From assembly GCF_027943255.1 (NCBI RefSeq), contig NC_072892.1, positions 21,785,792-21,849,791 on the forward strand: a stretch of 64,000 bases of DNA, in the 5' to 3' direction. Numbering within the stretch: the stretch's first letter is position 1; every line of letters begins with the position of its first letter. Shown here one piece after another: positions 1 through 10,664 of the stretch. This stretch comes from Anastrepha obliqua. Lineage: Eukaryota; Arthropoda; Insecta; Diptera; Tephritidae. The notes beneath the pieces are model-generated. The model made no database searches. It was not told the origin of the DNA and saw nothing but the letters and a program-made list of their open reading frames with translations. Position numbers and translations under genes: made by a program.

Positions 1-268
1 AAAAAGCTGGTCAGTGCTTTTGTGCTATGGAAGTGACGTTGTTTGATCGTAAACTTCTGAAATATCAAAATATCTAAAATTTTTATGTTAAAGAATACAT
101 TCTTCAAAAAAAAAAAATACCAGTCTAACGGTTAGACGCGATAGAAGTGAAACCTTCCGTAAAACAAACTGAGAGAGAATAAGACGAAAGCAGCATTAGG
201 AGCGGGATAATTATAGGTTCATTATAATATTGCTATAAAGTTCATATTTTATTTTCTTCATTTTATTA
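1..268. other. Non-coding, nothing recognised
   Basis: AT-rich sequence with a short A-run near 110-117. I see no reading frame with recognisable protein content. It lies downstream of the endonuclease fragment on the minus strand and could be the flank or 3' part of the same element. Confidence 0.4.
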
Positions 269-826
269 TTATTCATCCTCAATGTTTTCAATTTCAACAA
301 ATGATACGAGTGGCTTATGATAGCTAAAATATGATACAAATGCTTTGGTTTCGATGTTGTCAACATATCTTTGAAATACCGCGTCAATTGTTGTTTTTGA
401 TCGTGTCGTCGATTCAGTGCGATTGTTACACATTTTTTAATTGAATGTTGTATTGAGAAAGTCAATTAAAGGAACCGTTGTGCCCAATGCAAAATTAACG
501 TTGAAATCGCCACTTAAAATCATTGGAACTTTATCGTAATCTTTTCTAAGTATCCGCGATACTTCTGGTGTATACTTTATTAAATTTTCGTGAATGAATT
601 CCGTGATGCTATTTATTGATTTATTCGATGAAATATAAATTCCTACAATTAAAACTGTGTTTCCATTGCTCAATCTGGTTTCGCATGCGCATATTTCTCG
701 CACTTTAGAGAGCTGAACAGACAGTGATTCTAGTTGCTGTGCATTCAGATCTATCTGTGGAGTTACAATACGAGCACCGTCATTTTGATTGTGGTATATT
801 GCAACACCGCCTGCAATTCCGGTAAA
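269..826 (-). pseudogene. Endonuclease/exonuclease/phosphatase-domain fragment, probably from a Helitron-like element
   Basis: Minus-strand frame read from about 826 to a natural-looking TAA at 269-271. It begins with GGVAIYHNQNDGARIVTP, continues through a catalytic-type LSGDFNVNF motif, then TTIDAVF and a C-terminal SYFSYHKPLVS block that corresponds to the conserved histidine end of the EEP (AP-endonuclease-like) fold. A single in-frame TAA at 437-439 interrupts an otherwise open frame, and another stop lies just upstream near 830, so this is a broken fragment without its N terminus. In arthropods very similar sequences occur in Helitron/Helentron proteins beside a PIF1-type helicase; that assignment is from family knowledge. 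A Helentron helicase remnant lies in this window at 26-28.7 kb, but nothing links the two physically. A LINE endonuclease is the alternative. Confidence 0.7.
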
Positions 827-924
827 TATTTAAAAATGAAAATATTTGCGAATATAAAAATACGGACGCAATACAGCACACGCGGTTGCTGTTATGAGCC
901 TCGTAACGCGTATATTACACAGAC

Positions 925-1092
925 GTACTAACATACACACAAAAATTCGTAGGACGCTTGGTCTAAGCAAGCATTAGGTAGTGTAGTATAGGTATACATA
1001 ATACGTACTAGCATACATACAAACATACATACGTATGACGCTTGAACTAAACACCAAAGCAAGTAATAGGCAGTGTAGTATACATACTACAA
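925..1092. repeat. Imperfect tandem duplication, period about 80 bp
   Basis: Two adjacent units share the order 'acgtactarcatacayac', then 'gacgcttg', then 'ttaggtagtgtagtata' (second copy 'aataggcagtgtagtata'). Roughly 80 bp period with several differences. No coding content. Confidence 0.5.
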
Positions 1093-2619
1093 TACTCACT
1101 ATACTAGCGTGGCTCAGCAGTACGCAGCCACACACATATACATATAACGCTTCGTAGTGTCGCTTTTTCGTTTCATCGAGTCTCAAATCACTCCCAACGA
1201 TTCTAAAGAAGTTTTCACTTCAAAAAAACATTCAAAAGGCTACAAACAGTTTTGAATTTTATTTCTGCTTTAATTAATTTTTCCACCAAATTTTTCCCAC
1301 TGCATAATTCTTTCATTTCTCCAAAAAACTTTGAAGCTCCGTAAACGCCACAACTTAACTCGTGGCAATTATTTACAAAGTCAGCGCAAAGGCAAACTAT
1401 GTATATGTGTGTGTGTATGTACGAGCTTAAGTAATTTAAAAAAACACCCGCTGCTGCGCATGCGTGCAACACACAAACTGAACTGCTGACCGTTGGTGAT
1501 GCGTGTTTGTTGCACATTAATTAAAAACTACCCCGAAACAGTTGCGCGTTCGGATTGCGTGGCATGCAGCGCTTTTCTGTGGTGGGACGCATGAAAATGC
1601 GCGATAAGGAAGCAGCGTTTATCAGCAGCATAGCAGGGCATTGCTGCTGAACGTCGCTACGAGTGATATCTGTAGTAGTCCCAAGTGGCACACGCAAGTG
1701 TTGGCGGCAGCCCGCCCATCCTACTTTCAATGGAGCCAGCGACAATTAGCACCACTTAAGGCAACACAACAAACACTTCAGAGTAGGCGCTGATCAACGC
1801 TTCATTTCATTTCATGTCGTTTCAATTCATTTTATGACAGCTCGAAAATTAATTTTCTACTTATTAGTTTTTGTTGTAGCTGCATTTCTACCAACACTAC
1901 TCATACGCTTCTTCATGGCAATAATAAAATAAAAAATGCCAATAAAATGTCCACCCGTAAATGTGTCTATCGCACCGATACTGGTTTTTGTGCACTCTTT
2001 TCAGCACATTTTTTTCTGCTTTACGGTTATTTTTATTATTATTATTATTATTGTATTATTTTTATTATTTTTTTTTCGACTTCACTCTTCGCAACAAATT
2101 AATTTTATGGACATGTGCAGCGGCAGCCTTTTGTGGCAATTTGCTGTTGACGAGATGCGTATTGATGCATACGTATATATGTTAGTGTATATGCATGTGT
2201 GTGTATGTGTGTGTGATTGCATGAATGAATTACATGACACGCCAACAGGGTTTCGTGCGGCAGGCAAATAAATTTGTTATGGCACCGTTGAAATGTCAAC
2301 GTTTTGTTGTAGTTGTTGTTGTTGTTTTAGTTGTCGTTGGCGTTAATGTTATTGTTGTTAAGCGTGAAATTACTGTTGTTGTTCTACATCTGTCATCATT
2401 GTGGTTATTGGCTTTTGATGGTCAATTGCCGCAGTCGAATAATTTCCTTTTGCTTTCGTAGTTTCTGTTTTTTTTTTGCTTTTTGTGTTTTTGTTAATTC
2501 TGCTCACACTTCTGTTTGGCACTAAATGCCTTGACATAAATTGCAATCATTTTGCAACTCATCTTGCAAAATTACGTCCGTCCAGAAGTAAAAATGCTCC
2601 CAGCAGTATTTTGAAAAAC
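1093..2619. other. Non-coding stretch with simple repeats
   Basis: Holds ATT trinucleotide runs near 2030-2060, GT-rich dinucleotide tracts near 2190-2216, and GTT-rich sequence near 2305-2390. Several reading frames of 60-110 codons occur on both strands but are low-complexity or overlap each other on opposite strands, with no domain signal. I see no gene here. Confidence 0.5.
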
Positions 2620-3180
2620 TCATAAAACTTCCAAACAAATCCAACAAAAAATAAAGGGGAAATTTTTTTACTAAAAATTAGTGCACTATAAAATTGCGTA
2701 CCCAGAAAAATTCTGATTAAAACGTTGAAGGTTATGATAAAAAAAATTTTTTTTTTCAAGATCGTGCAAAGTGTGAAACCTTACGCTATAAGGTTTTTGT
2801 TGTGGCATGACGACGATTGCTCTAACAAATATTAATTCATGCCCCTACGATATCTTCACGTACACATTTCGTTGCAATATTATATCCACACCACTATTTT
2901 TGTATTTTCTTTTTTATAAAATTATAGCGCATTCTACACCAAAAACCATGTAACTGAAAGCTGCGAAAAGACAAAAATTTAACGAATTTCAAAAAACAAA
3001 TATAAAAAAATTTCCAACTTTTTATTCAGAATTCTGGGTATGTCGGTATACAGTCCGTTCAATATTAGTATAACAAAAAGCAAGTTCCCAGTGATCAAAA
3101 TTCTCGTTAATTTTTGACAATTTTAAAATTTTTTTTATGATAAGGTATTGAGCATTTTTTCCATTGAAGTGACTTCCGAA
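2620..3180. repeat. Unclassified AT-rich dispersed repeat (two fragments)
   Basis: Contains two pieces of a dispersed motif seen elsewhere in the window: at 2686-2703 the inverse of the 'GTATGCAGTTTTATA' block, and at 2761-2810 the 'GCAAAGTTTGAAAC...GGTTTTTGTT' block. A third degenerate copy of 'CAACTTTTTATTCAGAATT' lies at 3014-3035. I do not recognise the family. It may be the spacer or UTR of a transposon. Confidence 0.45.
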
Positions 3181-3212
3181 CAAGTGCTTTATATAGAGGA
3201 AAATTCTCATCA

Positions 3213-3704
3213 TCATCATCATCAAGTAGCGATTACAGCTCAGGGTGAGCTCTAGCTTCATCCGCAATCCTCTTCCAATTTGCACGGTTCATAGCAACAG
3301 ATCTCCAGCTCCTAACTCGTAGCTTTTTCAGATCGGCTATGGCTTGGTCAAGCCAGGTTAACCTTGAACGTCCGCGGGCACGGGTCATTAGACAATTCGT
3401 TGATAAAAAATATTTTTGGGGGCGGCTGTCTTCCATGCGCACAGTCTGCCCTAACCATCGAAGCCTTTGGGATTTAATGTATTTCACGACATCATCTCCC
3501 TGGCATAAGTTTAGCAACTCATCGTTGTAGCGTATTCGGTACCTTCCATCGTTGCAGCGTATGGGGCCAAACACCCTTCGGAGTACTTTTCGTTCGAAAA
3601 CTCTTAAGCTACTTTCGCCTTTGCTTGTCAATGTCCAGCACTCGCAGCCGTAGGACAGCACCGGTAGTATTATTGACTGGTAGAGGCGGAGTTTACATTC
3701 ACGA
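3213..3704 (-). mobile_element. 5'-truncated RTE-type LINE, ORF2 C-terminus, with target-site duplication
   Basis: Minus-strand frame beginning near 3704 with ECKLRLYQSIILPVLSYG and ending at a TAA at 3233-3235. It carries the post-reverse-transcriptase C-terminal block typical of RTE-like LINEs: FERKVLRRVFGPIRCNDG, YIKSQRLRWLGQTVRMED, then an RGRSRLTWLD segment and a terminal WKRIADEARAHPEL. The stop is followed by a short (GAT)n/(TGA)n run, the microsatellite tail that RTE elements carry. The sequence AAAATTCTCATCA occurs at 3200-3212 and again at 3705-3717, bounding the fragment exactly, so this looks like one target-primed insertion truncated at its 5' end. The frame is open over about 155 codons, so the insertion is not very old. 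Reverse transcriptase and endonuclease domains are absent, so it cannot act alone. Confidence 0.85.
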
Positions 3705-3939
3705 AAAATTCTCATCACTGTATGCAAAACAAAAATTGTAAAAAATCACTGCGATTTTTAAACGACTTCAAATTGACAGTACCATAAATTTATGCCACTA
3801 AACTTGAATGGCCAATGAGCTGTAAATAATGAAGTTTCCCAAGATTCTGATTACGAATTTGAACATTTTTTATGAACATACAGGTAGATACCTATGAAAT
3901 GAGACTTTCAGCTGTTAACAATATTCAGTTCATTGTTTG

Positions 3940-4780
3940 TTACGTTTCGTACAACAATGCATTTTAGTCGCTCTTAAAAATGTGGAATTTCGTGCCTTCA
4001 AACTACGATTTGCGGACATCGTGATTTTCTGTTATCAATTGAAGAAAAACGCTTCTCAAGCTCATCAAATGCTTATAGAAGCTTATGGTGGACATGCTCT
4101 AAGTAGAGCACAGTGCTTCAGGTGGTTTGAAAATTTCCGAAGTGGTGATTTTAGCGTGGAGAACGAGGACCGTGGCCGGCCACCGAAAAAGTGTGAGGAC
4201 GCCGATGAAGATGATGGTCAAACGCAAGAAATGATGGCAGATCAGCTGGGATTGACCCCAAAACCCCTTTTCCAAACGTTTGAAAGACATGGACTTGATT
4301 TTTTTTCAACCCCAAGCGTAAATGATCGTATGGTCCGCCCGACCACAAGCCAAAAACAACGGCCAAACCAAATCGCTACGGCCGCAAGGCAATGCTGTGT
4401 GTTTTCTGGGATCAGCGTGGTATGATTTGGTACGAGCTATTAAAACGAGGTGAAACAGTTAACGGTGCACGCTACCAACGGCAATCGGCCGATCTGAACA
4501 GCGCTATACACCGAAAACGTCCAGAATGTGCCGATCGGCGCCACAAAGTAATTTTTCTTGATGACAATGCACCGCCACATCGAACAAGAGCGACCCGGGA
4601 ATTGGTGGAGACGTACGATTGGGAACGGCTGGTGCATGCGGCTTACTCACCAAACTTGGCGTCTTCCGATTATCATTTGTTTGCATCGATGGGCCACGCA
4701 CTTTCCGAGCAGCGCTTCAACTCTCACGAAGAAGCCAAAGACGGCCAATTTTTTTGGCGCGACATCCACAACCGATAAAT
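3940..4780 (+). pseudogene. Mariner (DD34D) transposase remnant 1, internally deleted
   Basis: Tc1/mariner transposase pieces in at least two frames. The N-terminal HTH region reads FRAFKLRFADIVIFCYQ, then QMLIEAYGGHALSRAQCFRW, FENFRSGDFSVENEDRGRPP. After about codon 110 the frame shifts and resumes at PKRK (with a TGA), then NRYGRKAMLCVFWDQRG. The catalytic half follows with FLDDNAPPHRTRATRELVE and AYSPNLASSDYHLFASMGHA, which supply the second and third acidic residues. The segment that should hold the first acid (the GDEKW block) is missing, evidently lost by an internal deletion near 4290-4315. The C terminus is cut at FFWRDIHNR, where a second, different mariner begins. Inactive. Terminal inverted repeats were not identified. 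Confidence 0.85.
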
Positions 4781-4782
4781 CA

Positions 4783-5706
4783 ACCGATGTATATGGGAAG
4801 ATGTGTTCACAATACGCCAGTGCCAAAACTGGTTTGGAAAATTTCTATCCGGCTATTTTGATGTCGAAGATGCACGACATTCTGGAAGGCCGGTTGAAGC
4901 TGATAAAGACGCGATAAAGAAAGGTATCAGTTGATGCAAATCGGCGAATAACAACACTTGAAAGCGGTGAGAGGTTAAATTTACCAAATTCAACTGTTTA
5001 TGACCACCGGAGAGGCCTGGGTTTAACCTCGAAGCTCGATATATGGGTTCCCCATGTTCTCACGGACAAAAATTTGTGTCGTCGCGTTGACGTCTGTGCT
5101 TCACTCCCCAAACGTCACGAAAATTATAAATTTTGGAAGCGCATCATTACTGGGGACGAAAAATGGGTTGTATATAACAATGTCAAACGCAAGAGATCAT
5201 GGAGCAGAAAAGATGAACCGGCTCAAAGCATTTCAAAAGCCGATATCCATCAAAAAAGGTGATTTGGTGGGATTTTAAAGGAGTCACTTTGTTTGAGCTA
5301 TTACCGGGTAACACAACAATTTATTCTAGTGTCATCAGCTGGACAAACTGAATAATGCAGAATTAATCAACAGAAAAGGTGTAGAGTTCCACCAAGATAA
5401 TGCGAAACCTCATACTAGTAGGGTCCCTCGCCAAAAGTCAATACAGCTTGGATGGTATGTACTGCCACAGCCACCATATTCTCCAGACGGCTTATTATTT
5501 GTTCTAGTCACTGCAAAATATTTTGGACAGTATTTTTTGGACAAATTCTTTGGACAGTCAAATCAACACGTCAAAAACCACCTGGATCACTTTTTTGCCA
5601 GCAAAGACCAAAAATTTTATGAATGAATGAATGAAAAATTTTTATTTTATGGAATCATGCGACTACCAGAAAGCTGGCAAAAGGTGTGGGATGAAAATGG
5701 CTAATG
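4783..5706 (+). pseudogene. Mariner (DD34D) transposase remnant 2, frameshifted and internally deleted
   Basis: A second mariner in the same orientation, fused to the truncated end of the first. It starts inside the HTH domain (QCQNWFGKFLSGYFDVEDA, then RHSGRPVEADKDAIKKG), shifts frame, and continues with DANRRITTLESGERLNLPN and KLDIWVPHVLTDKNLCRRVD. The first catalytic acid is present in RIITGDEKWVVYNNVKRKRS. A stop and deletion follow near 5275-5340, then LINRKGVEFHQDNAKPHTSR (second acid) and VLPQPPYSPD; the third-acid segment is disrupted. The last recognisable part is QKFYE and RLPESWQKVWDENG at about 5605-5703. The residues differ enough from remnant 1 to be another family. A rosa-type element begins at the following TA. 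Confidence 0.85.
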
Positions 5707-5708
5707 TA

Positions 5709-6499
5709 AAGGGTGGTTAAATTTCAAGGGCCAACGTTGAATGTGAACCACACCTAATCATCAATTTTTTTCTACATTTCATTTGACATTTTTCAATTTC
5801 AGACTAACTCAATTTGAACTATGGAAAGATACACAATCGAGCAACGCGTTAAAGTTATTCAGTGATGAGGCACATTTTCACCTCAGTGGATTCATCAATA
5901 AGCAGAATTGCCGCTTTTGGGCAAATGATAATCCAAGACTGATTGCCGAAAAACCAATGCACCCACAAAGAGTGACTGTTTGGTGCGGTTTATGGGCCGG
6001 CGGCATCATTGGCCTGTATTTTTTCCAAAATGAGGCCGGTCAGGCAGTTACTGTGAATAGTGTTCGCTATCGTGAGGTGATAACGAACTTTTTATGGCCC
6101 GAATTGAAAGATATGGATATGGACGATATGTGGTTTCAACAGGATGGTGCCACTTGTCACACAGCTAACGAAACAATGGCTCTTTTGCGAGAAAAATGTG
6201 ATGGCCGAATAATCTCACGTCGCGGCGATGTCAATTGGCCGCCAAGATCATGTGATTAGACACCGTTGGACTTCTTACTTTGGGGTTATTTAAAAGAAAT
6301 GGTGTACGTCGACAAGCCAGCAACAATTCAAGAGCGAAAAGATGAGATAATTCGGCACATTAACGGCATAGAACCTCAATTATGCCTCAGCGTCATCGAA
6401 AATTTGGACCATAGGATAAGGTGTGCCGCCGAAGCCGCGGCGGCCATTTGGCCGATTTTATTGAAAATCAACACCGGCCCTTGAAACTGAACCACCTTT
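5709..6499 (+). mobile_element. Rosa-type (DD41D) Tc1/mariner element, internally deleted, both ends present
   Basis: Imperfect terminal inverted repeats start AAGGGTGGTTAAATTTCAAG at 5709 and, on the other strand, AAAGGTGGTTCAGTTTCAAG inward from 6499. TA dinucleotides flank both ends (5707-5708, 6500-6501). The transposase starts MERYTIEQRVKVIQ at 5822 and jumps directly to SDEAHFHLSGFINKQNCRF, so the whole DNA-binding region is deleted. The catalytic domain is nearly complete: first acid in SDEAHF, second in QQDGATCHTA, third in CD*TPLDFLLWGYLK with a TAG where leucine is expected. From the QQD aspartate to the PLD aspartate there are 41 intervening residues, the DD41D spacing. The C terminus runs to about 6484. 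At 791 bp it is a non-autonomous derivative. Confidence 0.88.
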
Positions 6500-6501
6500 T
6501 A

Positions 6502-7110
6502 TAAAACCCGTTTGGGGAACTGCAGCCAACTTAAATATCGAAATACTACAGAAATTTCAGTCTAAAAAGCGTCATAATCAGGTCTCACTGATTTGGGTAC
6601 CAGGACATGAGGGACACGTAGGAAACGAGAAGGCAGAGTTTTATGCCAAAAAAGGGGCAGAAGGGCTATTTAATGGACGAACCCCATTTTTCGGCTTTAA
6701 CAAAAATAATATAAAACAGGAAACCAAAAAAATGGATTCAAACTAAAATCAGTGAACACTGGAACGGCACAAGCGGCCTTAATCACTTCAAAAAGTTTTT
6801 GAACTTCAATGCCAACAGAGCAAAATCTGCTCTAACCCTAGACAAAAAGGGCCTCAGATTACTCTGTGGAGCACTTACAGGTCACTTTGCCTGTAATAAA
6901 CACTTTAACAGAAGAGGGTTACCTAGTACAAGACCATGCAGGTTCTGCTGTGATGAAGAGGAGTCTATGGAACACTTAATCACCAACTGTGAGGCATTAG
7001 GCCACAGGAGACACAGATTCCTGGGCTCGTACCCACTAGAGGAGGAAGACCTACTGCTCCCTCCTAAGGAGCTGGTTCGAGTCCTCGGTATACTAAATAA
7101 TTACAATTAA
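6502..7110 (+). pseudogene. LINE ORF2 C-terminus: RNase H end plus zinc-knuckle tail
   Basis: Begins about 6570 with QVSLIWVPGHEGHVGNEKAE, the last conserved block of an RNase H domain (the usual final aspartate of NEKAD is E here). A frameshift near 6745 separates this from an open frame 6799-7110 that reads KSALTLDKKGLRLLCGALTG then CRFCCDEEESMEHLITNCEA, a CCHC-type tail found at the C terminus of RNase H-containing LINEs (I/R1/LOA type). The TAA at 7108-7110 is probably the natural stop. The 5' part has been lost. It directly follows the rosa-type element, so that insertion or a deletion may have cut it. Confidence 0.75.
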
Positions 7111-7964
7111 GTAATTAGGGGCGCACAATACATCAATCTGGTCGCAGTGCATAAAGGCCCTAGCCTAACCCGTATTTGTAGCCACAGCCAAGCTGCACTG
7201 AAAGCCCTTGCTAACCCACGCTGCTCTTCGAAGTTAGTCGGTGAATGTAAGACAAAACTGGCCAGTGTTGCAAAACACAACAAAGTCAGTCTTATTTGGT
7301 TGCCTGGACATTGTGGTATTGCAGGGAACGAGTTAGCTGATAAATTGGCACATGACGGCTCTGCAAGTATGCCAGTAGGTCCTGAACCCTTTCTAGGTGT
7401 CAATTCCGCATCGATTCAACTATGGATTGAGGACTTCATGAGGTCTACCCACATAGGTCGTTGATCTGAGTTGAGCTCGTGCAGAGTTGCCAAGTGCTTT
7501 GTGAAAAAACCAAACAGGAAAACAGCGACCTTTCTCCTAAAACTCAGCAGGAAGGACCTGAGAGTACTGATGGGTGTAATCACAGGGCACAACGCCTGTG
7601 GCCAGCATTTGGTCGTGGACAGCCCGATATGCCTATCCTGTCTTGAAGATGACGACACTGCAGAGCATTTTCTCTATAGCTGTCCTGCATTTTCCAGAAT
7701 CAGACTTAGGATATTGGGTTGCGATACACTGAGCATGGACAAAGTTCATACTCTTCCTCTTCCGGATCTCTTAAAATTCATCAATGAGTCCATGAGATTT
7801 GTGCAAGAGTGACCTCAAAATAATTTATCCGTTTTTACCATCCACTTTTTATCTTTTCTATCTCTATTCCTTCTACTGATATCTATCCAGGTGTAGTACA
7901 ATGGTCTACTGACTGAGTGCTTGGACTTGTCCAGCTCCCCACAAATCTAATCTAATCTAATCTA
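7111..7964 (+). pseudogene. Second LINE ORF2 C-terminus with (TCTAA)n tail
   Basis: One frame, broken by a single in-frame TGA at 7462-7464, runs from about 7130 to 7812. It holds the RNase H blocks ICSHSQAALKAL (the aspartate of SDSQAAL is H) and LIWLPGHCGIAGNELADKLA, then the linker SSCRVAKCFVKKPN, then LLKLSRKDLRVLMGVITGHN and the zinc tail CLSCLEDDDTAEHFLYSCPA. The TGA at 7810-7812 is the likely natural end. A 3' UTR of about 130 bp follows and finishes in three to four TCTAA units at 7946-7963, the type of short repeat with which such LINEs end. It is related to but distinct from the fragment immediately upstream. Confidence 0.82.
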
Positions 7965-9269
7965 GTCCAACCCGTACAACCATTACCATTACGAGTCAAT
8001 AAAAGAAGTTATACGAGTAACTGCCAATCTTTTCTAAAACGAAAAGGCTCCACTTAACAAATTCTTAAACAACCGAAGGCTAGAAAGTTATGATGATTAG
8101 TATTTAAACTGGCATTTGAAAGGAGTTCATGGCTCCTCATTTCAGGATCGCTGGGTTATCATTTATTTGCTGCAAGGATTTCGACTTATACTCGTACAAT
8201 TTTCATGCGCCAATTTTTGTAAGTAATTACAAAATCGTGTGGTGTGAGATATCCTTTCAAGCTATTTAATAGGAAATGTAAAGGACAACTACACCAGATC
8301 AACCATTTATTACAAGCACTTGACCTTTGACATGTGTCCGATATACCCACCCGCCCACGCCAAAAACACACACTTCATCCATGGCTCGTTGACGTTAAAT
8401 AGCCGATTTAATGAAACGTTACAGTCAAAATGTAATGATTAATTAATATATCATCGCAACCAAGCGTGTAGCTACAACAGCAACAACAACAGACACAGGA
8501 ACAGAAAAGACATGTTGCAAATTGCTTCTTGCCACACTAATAAGCTCGGGCTTCTCATTAAAACTGCCAACTGCTTGCCTTGCTAGCCAATTCGCCGACA
8601 CAAAGCAAAAGAATTATACACTTATGCATACATACATCCACATACAATCATACATATAGATAGATATATGAAGTTGGCCAATGTGGTATTTCCATGGCGA
8701 TGTTGACGTCTGTGCTCCGCTTAATTAATTTACAAGTAGCCGCCTAGGCTCGCATGCGGTCATGCCTGTTGTTGGTGTTGTTAACATGGTTCTGACCTAA
8801 ATGATTACCTTTGAATTACCCACTATATTATGATGGCTTAACACATTCGCCAAATGCGATAGGCAGTCTGATGGCATTGGATTTGTCCATAAATTGATGA
8901 CGAATCGAGGTAAACTCGACATGAATGACTGCGAGAAACCAGCAACACCCCTCAGAGCGCAACGATCTGGGCAGTGAGAATGAATTTAAGGTAGGTGAGA
9001 ATCGAATGGAGATGGCGAGAAATCTTAAAAGCAATGCAAGGCGAATGCTTATGGTGACTGTTGAGTTGATTTTATTGTTTATTGAAAATAGAAGGAATTC
9101 AAATTTATTTATTTAGTCTAAGAATTTACAATCTTGCAGACTACGAATGGCTAAAAGTAACTCAAAATTCAAGAAATTAAAAAAGTTGCCATTGAAAAAC
9201 AGAAAACTCAAGGAAGACAGGGTGAATTCTTCCTCTTCTTGATTGGCGTGATAACCGCTTAAGCAATTT
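7965..9269. other. Non-coding stretch
   Basis: AT-rich sequence with a short CAA/CAG run (8470-8495) and ATA/CATA repeats near 8630-8670. No reading frame with domain content on either strand. Confidence 0.5.
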
Positions 9270-9390
9270 TGGAGGGAAGTCTTCCTCTTCCTCTGCTACC
9301 ATCAACTGGTAGCTCATCGAAGGGTTCGCATTCACTCGGACGACATGGTCCGGCCAATAAAGCCACTGGATCTTTATTCACTGTCCATGT
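9270..9390 (-). pseudogene. RTE-type LINE scrap (C-terminal 'GSRGRGR' block)
   Basis: On the minus strand this reads in pieces as GHVVR..., FDELPVDGSRGRGR, matching the copy at 46840-46990 (GHVVRMGTNALALKVFDA, then AGGSRGRGK) along about 110 bases, including the preceding 'cagtgaataaagatccagyg' stretch. A third scrap of the same block is at 55680-55745. Only this short 3' piece is present. Confidence 0.65.
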
Positions 9391-10217
9391 CGTCATAAAG
9401 CCTATACAGCTCATTGTTCCATCGCCTTCGCTACTCGCCATCACTAACGTACAAAGGTCCAAAAATCTTCCACAGGATCTTTATCTGAATCACTCATTGT
9501 TTCATCGATTATGATACTGGCCGTGGCTAAGGATGACTCGAAGTTGGAAGGTATAGATGGTGGGTGCGTATTATGCGAGGACCTCGCCATCAAGCTCAAA
9601 TGTAGGCTTCCGGGCCACTGTAGTGTTTTCCAAGCAGAGCCTCAGTAATTACTGTAAAGGACGTAAACATCTTATCCAACAGCCAAGCGGCAATTAGGGA
9701 CTTGGGCTCATTGTCTGTGCGCTCGAGTTTGAGACTTCCTTCTCGATTGCAACCGAATACTTCGATATTAGGCTCAGCAGCATAGAGGGAAACTACTGGG
9801 CAGACAAGGTGGCTGGACAGGGAACCCACCAAACGGGAAAATTAAGGTTCACTTAAGAACCTGTGGTATGATCGTGAAAAGATAAGCCTCGTATCAACTA
9901 AGCGAACGCTCGGTTAGTGCGTAAACGTGCAAAGTTGCGAGATCCTTCTGGCCAGCAGCGGATCTGGGGCACTTGAGGGAGCTTCTAAGGCTAACAAAGC
10001 CGCAGCTCACGAATTTGTTAAGTATCCTTATCGAGCATTGTCCGTTGGGTGTCCATGCAGTGAGACTTGGGATTGCTTCAAGTTCTTGCTGCAGCAGCTG
10101 CCTGGGGGATGAGATGTAATCATCTCAGCACCTTCTTCTCAGCTGCTCTGTCTCGTCGAGCAAAGATTTAGACATCTGGGCGTACACTTTTTCGCTACAC
10201 TGGCGGTTGCTGCGGGT
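9391..10217. other. Unassigned, GC-richer stretch
   Basis: Slightly GC-richer than its surroundings, with frames of 60-78 codons on both strands that show no recognisable motif. Could be an eroded retroelement, but I cannot support a call. Confidence 0.3.
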
Positions 10218-10664
10218 TTAAGGGGGGAAACCGGTTTAGATCGATTAAAAAATCAATTTTTTTTATTGCATAAATCGTTAGTATAACTACTCAAGAATAT
10301 GTGGTAAAAATTTTAAAGCGAAATTCGCATTATTCCCGATTCTATGAGCACTTAAGTTCCGCACCGTAGCGCGCGTTAGTTAGAGCGACGTTTTTCTCGA
10401 AACTACTTTTTTTCAACTGCTGGGCATTCCAGTTGCAACTTCAGGAATTCCCACCAGCAAGACACTCGGATGGCGATCGTCCATGGACAGCAGGCTCTAA
10501 CGCCACTATCTCCCGCGGAAATAGCTTCAAAAAAATTTAAAAGTGTACCTAAAAATATGAATAAAATATCCTCTAAACTTAAACAATTTCTGATTATTCC
10601 TTCTTTGTTCAAAAATTTCTCGAAAAGCACCAAAATTTTGGCCTCCTAAACCAGTTTCCCCCCT
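10218..10664. mobile_element. TTAA-type MITE-like element (copy G)
   Basis: Starts at TTAA 10218-10221 with AAGGGGGGAAACCGGTTTAG and ends at about 10664 with the imperfect inverse (inward on the other strand: GGGGGGAAACTGGTTTAG). The right-hand TTAA is degenerate. No coding capacity. The interior near 10262-10345 ('gcataaatcgttagtataac', 'ctactcaagaatatgtgg') is shared in opposite orientation with the element at 38425-39128, so the two belong to one family. Confidence 0.7.

Noticed and set aside
1521..1745. 74-codon minus frame (MSLAPLKVGWAGC...)
   Set aside because: No domain or context; I could not link it to any element.
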